Positions 60,441 through 64,000 of a DNA stretch of 64,000 bases are shown here, piece after piece. Source of the stretch: Phycisphaerales bacterium. Its GTDB lineage: Bacteria > Planctomycetota > Phycisphaerae > Phycisphaerales > UBA1924. The notes beneath the pieces were generated by a model that saw only the letters and a program-made list of their open reading frames with translations, searched no databases and was not told where the DNA came from. The stretch covers positions 434,001 to 498,000 of the forward strand of contig JAJDDJ010000001.1 in NCBI GenBank assembly GCA_029260395.1, in the 5' to 3' direction. Positions within the stretch are counted from its first letter, which is position 1, and every line of letters begins with the position of its first letter. Both the position numbers and the translations under genes were made by a program.

Positions 60441-60773
60441 ATGGGCGAGGGCGTGATCGAGGTCACCCAGGATAGCTTTGATTCAGAAGTGCTCCGCGCG
60501 CAGGGACCGGTGCTGGCCGAGTTCGGCACCGACTGGTGCGCGCCGTGCAGGCGGCTCAAGCCGTTGCTCCAAGAACTCGCCGAAGCATCCAAGGGCCGGG
60601 CGAAGATCGTCACCATCGATACCGACCGCTGCGGCGAACTCCGCGACCGGTTCCAGATCTCGGCGATCCCCACCGTGCTGGTGTTCCTCGACGGCAAGGT
60701 TGTACGCAAGCTCATCGGCGTGATCAGCAAGAACGAACTCGACAGCGCATTACAACAGGCGGTGACCGCGTGA
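60441..60773 (+). CDS. Thioredoxin
   Basis: 110 residues, single thioredoxin domain with the active site WCAPC near residues 32-36 and the cis-Pro motif AIPTVLVF near residue 75. It reduces disulfides in the cytoplasm. Start ATG 60441 has GGAGA 5 bases upstream. Its stop overlaps the start of the next gene (GTGA), so the oxidoreductase is translationally coupled. Confidence 0.93.
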   Translation: MGEGVIEVTQDSFDSEVLRAQGPVLAEFGTDWCAPCRRLKPLLQELAEASKGRAKIVTIDTDRCGELRDRFQISAIPTVLVFLDGKVVRKLIGVISKNELDSALQQAVTA

Positions 60774-61861
60774 GCGAATCCAAAGACCGGGTGCTGAGGT
60801 GCGGGGCGGTAGGCGTAGGACGCATGGGCCGGCACCACGCCCGCGTGTATAGCCAGGAAGCCGGCGTCGAGTTTGTAGGCGTCGTTGATGCCGACATTGA
60901 CCGCGCCGAAGCCATCGTCGACCAGCACGGCGGGCGGGCGTTCACAACCGTTGAGCAGCTCATCGAAGCGGGCGTCGATGCGGTGAGCATCGCCACGCCA
61001 ACCATCTACCACGAAGCGGTGGCCAGGCCGCTGCTCGAAGCGGGCGTTGCGTGCCTCATCGAGAAGCCGCTCGCCGCTACCGCCGACGAAGCGGACACGC
61101 TCCGCCGTATTTCGCAGGACAACGACACCGTGCTCATGGTCGGGCACATCGAGCGGTTCAACCCCGCGATGCGAGCCATGCGGCTGGCGACCGACGAGGG
61201 CCGTTCGATCGTTCCCCGGTTCATCGAGGTCCACCGCGTGAGCCCGATGACATTCCGCTCGGTCGATATTGGCGTGGTGATGGACATGATGATCCACGAC
61301 CTTGATGTCGTGCTCATGCTCATGGGCGGCCAAGAGCCCGACGAGATTCAGGCCGCCGCGGTCAGCGTCGTCACCGAGCACGAGGATGTCTGCAACGCCC
61401 GTCTGACATGGCGCCGGCCCGAGGGCGTGTGCGTGGCAAACATCACTGCGAGCCGGCTCGCGCTCAAGACCGAGCGCGTCACCCGTATCACGGGCGAGGC
61501 CGCATACATCAAGATCGACTACGGCAAGAAGTCGGGCACGATCATCAGCCGCCTGGCCAACGAATCGCAGATGCAGGAGGTCCGCGACCAGCTCCGCAAG
61601 GGCGTGGACCTGACGGACATGGACTGGCACAAGCTGGTGAACATCGAGCCGCTGGAAATCGACGACGCCGAGCCGCTGCTGATGGAGATTCGCTCGTTCT
61701 TGAGCGCCGTCCGCACGGGCGATCTGCCCTCGATCGATGCCAACGCGGGCTGGGTGAATGTGCGGACCGCTGAGCGGATCGTCGAGGCCGCCCGAGAGAC
61801 GATGGGCGAGGTCGCTGGCGCGTCAAATCTGGCCGATGCTGCCGCCGGGACGTCCTCCTAA
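60770..61861 (+). CDS. Gfo/Idh/MocA-family NAD(P)-dependent oxidoreductase
   Basis: 363 residues. An N-terminal Rossmann fold opens with GAVGVGRMGRHHARVY (about 12-27) and contains LIEKPLAAT, the conserved EKP triad of the family (about residue 98). The C-terminal substrate domain has IHDLDVVLML with the conserved Asp-x2-His-type residues. Among relatives the closest pattern I know is UDP-N-acetylglucosamine 3-dehydrogenase (GnnA type), but the neighbours do not include a GnnB aminotransferase, so the substrate stays open. GTG 60770 is the start, inside the thioredoxin stop (GTGA). Confidence 0.85.
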   Translation: MSESKDRVLRCGAVGVGRMGRHHARVYSQEAGVEFVGVVDADIDRAEAIVDQHGGRAFTTVEQLIEAGVDAVSIATPTIYHEAVARPLLEAGVACLIEKPLAATADEADTLRRISQDNDTVLMVGHIERFNPAMRAMRLATDEGRSIVPRFIEVHRVSPMTFRSVDIGVVMDMMIHDLDVVLMLMGGQEPDEIQAAAVSVVTEHEDVCNARLTWRRPEGVCVANITASRLALKTERVTRITGEAAYIKIDYGKKSGTIISRLANESQMQEVRDQLRKGVDLTDMDWHKLVNIEPLEIDDAEPLLMEIRSFLSAVRTGDLPSIDANAGWVNVRTAERIVEAARETMGEVAGASNLADAAAGTSS

Positions 61862-62079
61862 CACCACCTACGGACCCGGAGCCATCGGGTCACGGAACTG
61901 AAATGCCACGACTAACCCAACTCTGGGCACAGAAAGCGGAATCTGTCTGCTGGTGAACCCGCGCTTTGGCGATACACTCCCGCCGGACCGAGGCCCAGCC
62001 CTCGACGTCACACGTCTTCCACGCAGCCACGGTGCGCTGCGATCCTTGTTCGAACGCAGCCCGCAACGAGCCCCAGGTC

Positions 62080-63555
62080 ATGACCGAATCCACGAGCCAA
62101 TCTGAGTCCGCCGCGAACGAGCCCACCAACCAGTCCGAAGCCGCTCCGCAGCCGGACGCGCCCAAGGCATCCGCTGAGCCCGTGCTCGATGCGCAGACAC
62201 GCGCCGAGATCGACGCCGCGATGGACGAGCTCAACGCGATCCCCGAGGACCACAAGGCCAAGCCACCGCTGGGCGCCGCCCCGGCCAAGCTGCGCGGGCC
62301 CAGAGTGGTGCAGGCTGGCCGCGAACACCGCACGGGCAAGATCGTCAGCGTTGGCCCGTCCGACATTTTCGTCGAGTTCGGCCCCAAAGAGCTGGGCGTG
62401 ATGGAACGCTCACAGTTCAAAGACGACGAGCTTCCGACGCCCGGCGACGCGATGGAAGTCGTCATCACGCGCTACGAGGCGCAGGAGTCGCTCTACATCT
62501 GCATCCGTCCCGGCTCGGTCGAGAAGGCGGACTGGGAGATGCTCGAGCAGGGCCAGATCGTTCAGGCCGATGTCACCGGCGTGAACAAGGGCGGGCTCGA
62601 GCTTGAGGTCGCCAAACGGCGTGCGTTCATGCCCGCCAGCCAGGTTTCGTTCGAACGCATCGCCGATCTGTCCTCGTTCGTGGGCCAGCGGCTTGAGTGC
62701 AAGGTCAGCCGAATCGACCGCAGCGGCAAGGGCAACATCGTCCTCAGCCGTCGCGACCTGCTCGGCGCCGAACGCAAGGTCAAGGCCGCAGAGCTTCGCG
62801 AGACACTCAAAGAAGGCGACAAGGTCGAGGGCACGGTTCGCAAGATCATGCCCTTTGGCGCCTTCGTCGATCTCGGCGGCATCGACGGGCTCGTGCACAT
62901 CACCGACCTCAGCCACGACCGCGTGGGCATGGGCGAGAAAGCCGTCGAGCGGTTCATCAAAGAGGGCGAGCACGTCCGCGTGCAGATTCTCAAGCTCGAC
63001 TGGGAGAACGACCGCATCAGCCTGGGGCTCAAGCAGCTTCAGGACGATCCGTTCCAGAGCGCGGGCGGCGAGTTGACCGAGGGCGAGATCGTCACCGGCC
63101 GCGTCACCAAGCTGCTCGACTTTGGCTGCTTTGTCGAGGTCGCCCCGGGCGTCGAGGGCCTGGTGCACATCTCAGAGCTCGAGTGGCGTAGGGTCGAGAA
63201 GGTCGAAGACGTCGTCAAGGTGGACGAGGTCGTCACCGTCAAGGTGCTCAAGATCGATCCCGCCGAGCGGAAGGTCTCGCTGAGCATCAAGCAGGCCAAG
63301 GAACGCCCCGAGCGGGCTGAGGGCAAGCAGGAAGCCGCAGCACCCGGCAAGACACCCAAGGGCATTCGCCCGCGCGAGGGCCGCAACGACGGCCGAAACA
63401 TCCGCGACACGCGAGCCCCCGAGGAAATTCTCAAGGAGACCCCGGCCCTGCGCCGCCTCCGCGAGCAGGGCAAGCAGAAAGAAAAGAAGACCACCGGCAG
63501 CGGCCTCGGCAGCGCCGGAGGGCTCGGCATCGGATTGGGCGACCTCAAGCTCTAG
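62080..63555 (+). CDS. S1 RNA-binding domain protein (ribosomal protein S1-like)
   Basis: 491 residues. After an acidic Glu/Ala/Pro-rich head of about 85 residues come four S1-type OB-fold domains: a divergent one (about 88-130, HRTGKIVSVGPSDIFVEFG), a second (about 160-230, QGQIVQADVTGVNKGGLEL), and two classical ones with GTVRKIMPFGAFVDLGGIDG then LVHITDLS, and GRVTKLLDFGCFVEVAPGVEG then LVHISELEW. A basic tail with a Gly-rich end follows. It is shorter than the six-domain E. coli S1 but close to S1 homologues in other phyla. Likely binds mRNA at the 30S subunit, or is a general RNA-binding protein. Start ATG 62080 has AGG 3 bases upstream. Confidence 0.85.
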   Translation: MTESTSQSESAANEPTNQSEAAPQPDAPKASAEPVLDAQTRAEIDAAMDELNAIPEDHKAKPPLGAAPAKLRGPRVVQAGREHRTGKIVSVGPSDIFVEFGPKELGVMERSQFKDDELPTPGDAMEVVITRYEAQESLYICIRPGSVEKADWEMLEQGQIVQADVTGVNKGGLELEVAKRRAFMPASQVSFERIADLSSFVGQRLECKVSRIDRSGKGNIVLSRRDLLGAERKVKAAELRETLKEGDKVEGTVRKIMPFGAFVDLGGIDGLVHITDLSHDRVGMGEKAVERFIKEGEHVRVQILKLDWENDRISLGLKQLQDDPFQSAGGELTEGEIVTGRVTKLLDFGCFVEVAPGVEGLVHISELEWRRVEKVEDVVKVDEVVTVKVLKIDPAERKVSLSIKQAKERPERAEGKQEAAAPGKTPKGIRPREGRNDGRNIRDTRAPEEILKETPALRRLREQGKQKEKKTTGSGLGSAGGLGIGLGDLKL

Positions 63556-63571
63556 GCCGGTAACCGGAGTC

Positions 63572-64000
63572 CTACGCCAGGCCCGTGCTGCCAAACCCGC
63601 CCGTGCCGCGAGCGGTCTCGTCCAGTGTTTCGACCTGTTCGATGCGCACATGCGCGACCGGTGCGATCACCAGCTGCGCGATGCGCAGACCGTGGTGGAT
63701 CTCGATCGCTTCGCCGCCGAGGTTGATCAGCGCGACCATCAGCTCGCCGCGATAGTCAGCGTCGATGGTGCCCGGCGCGTTGGGCACCGTCACGCCGTGC
63801 TTGGTCGAGAGACCCGACCGGGGCCTGACCTGCCCCTCGTAGCCCGCGGGGATCGCCATAGCCAAGCCTGTGGGAACGAGAGCAATGCGGTCGGGTTCGA
63901 GCGTGAAGCGGTCGCTCTCGAACTTGCCGCGTGGCAGGCACGCCGAGACATCAAGACCCGACGCAAGCTCGGAGTGGTACTTGGGCAGCGTCGCCCGGTC
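63572..64000 (-). CDS. dut: dUTP diphosphatase (5' partial)
   Basis: 142 residues are visible, and the frame is open to the window edge, so a short N-terminal part is missing. dUTPase hydrolyses dUTP to dUMP, keeping uracil out of DNA and feeding thymidylate synthesis. All five family motifs are seen: [54 protein letters not shown] and [10 protein letters not shown] at the C-terminus. The gene is convergent with the S1-domain gene, 16 bp apart. Confidence 0.95.
   Translation of the reverse strand, partial: DRATLPKYHSELASGLDVSACLPRGKFESDRFTLEPDRIALVPTGLAMAIPAGYEGQVRPRSGLSTKHGVTVPNAPGTIDADYRGELMVALINLGGEAIEIHHGLRIAQLVIAPVAHVRIEQVETLDETARGTGGFGSTGLA

Noticed and set aside
1..64000. CRISPR array, insertion sequence, prophage or rRNA operon
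   Set aside because: I saw no regularly spaced repeats, transposase or integrase genes, phage structural genes or rRNA sequence anywhere in the window.

Overview
The window is about 64 kb of high-GC (roughly 65%), densely coded bacterial chromosome. It looks like Planctomycetota, most likely class Phycisphaerae. The clues are a 3,210-residue surface protein with the planctomycete N-terminal LE-x-R-x-LL motif, two small secreted proteins ending in PEP-CTERM-like tails, a DUF1570 peptidase-like protein, a membrane protein with a double-CxxC zinc ribbon, and an ECF sigma operon with dockerin and VIT/VWA proteins. The assignment rests on gene content only. Apart from one tRNA there are no RNA operons, and I see no phage, insertion sequence or CRISPR array, so this reads as core chromosome.

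Layout. 1-2565: end of an oligopeptide ABC transporter operon (binding protein, permease). 2619-7197: a tightly coupled operon of an ECF sigma factor, a membrane protein with a two-EF-hand dockerin, a cohesin-like secreted protein, a VIT/VWA lipoprotein and a small lipoprotein. 7194-10434 (minus): zinc-ribbon membrane protein, unknown protein, PabA/TrpG amidotransferase, YtpQ-like protein. 10750-12751: acpP, fabF and an orphan FliN-like gene. 12764-16130: purM, metK, nadD and tRNA-Glu. 16364-21387: a tail-anchored coiled-coil protein, a lipoprotein with an endonuclease/exonuclease/phosphatase fold, rnc, rpmH (49 codons) and a DUF1570 protein. 21522-27714: PEP-CTERM protein, an isolated nuoB, ACT protein, small lipoprotein, YihY membrane protein, RluB-type pseudouridine synthase with an RGG-like tail, and a coiled-coil protein. 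27828-37460: the giant surface protein, preceded by a 456-bp structured leader. 37917-40384: pheA and a membrane protein. 40394-47429: nuoJKLMN, translationally coupled. 47645-48888: pgsA-pgpA. 48909-54228: M1 peptidase lipoprotein, PEP-CTERM-like protein, comM, degenerate thermonuclease-like protein. 54299-64000: ftsK with a very acidic tail, a secreted Met-rich protein, folP, thioredoxin, Gfo/Idh oxidoreductase, an S1-domain protein and a partial dut.

How the genes work together. Most are housekeeping: respiratory complex I membrane arm, phosphatidylglycerol synthesis (pgsA and pgpA catalyse consecutive steps), fatty acid elongation (acpP, fabF), folate, purine, NAD, SAM and phenylalanine synthesis, rRNA processing and modification, and chromosome segregation. 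The less ordinary parts concern the cell surface: the sigma/dockerin/cohesin/VIT-VWA operon, the giant protein whose C-terminal metalloprotease-like domain has lost its zinc ligands, and the PEP-CTERM-like proteins.

A cross-window pattern is that at least eight genes have a -10-like hexamer (TAnnnT or GATACT) only 5-7 bases before the start codon and no clear Shine-Dalgarno sequence, which suggests leaderless transcription. Genes inside operons and several highly expressed genes have good Shine-Dalgarno sequences instead.
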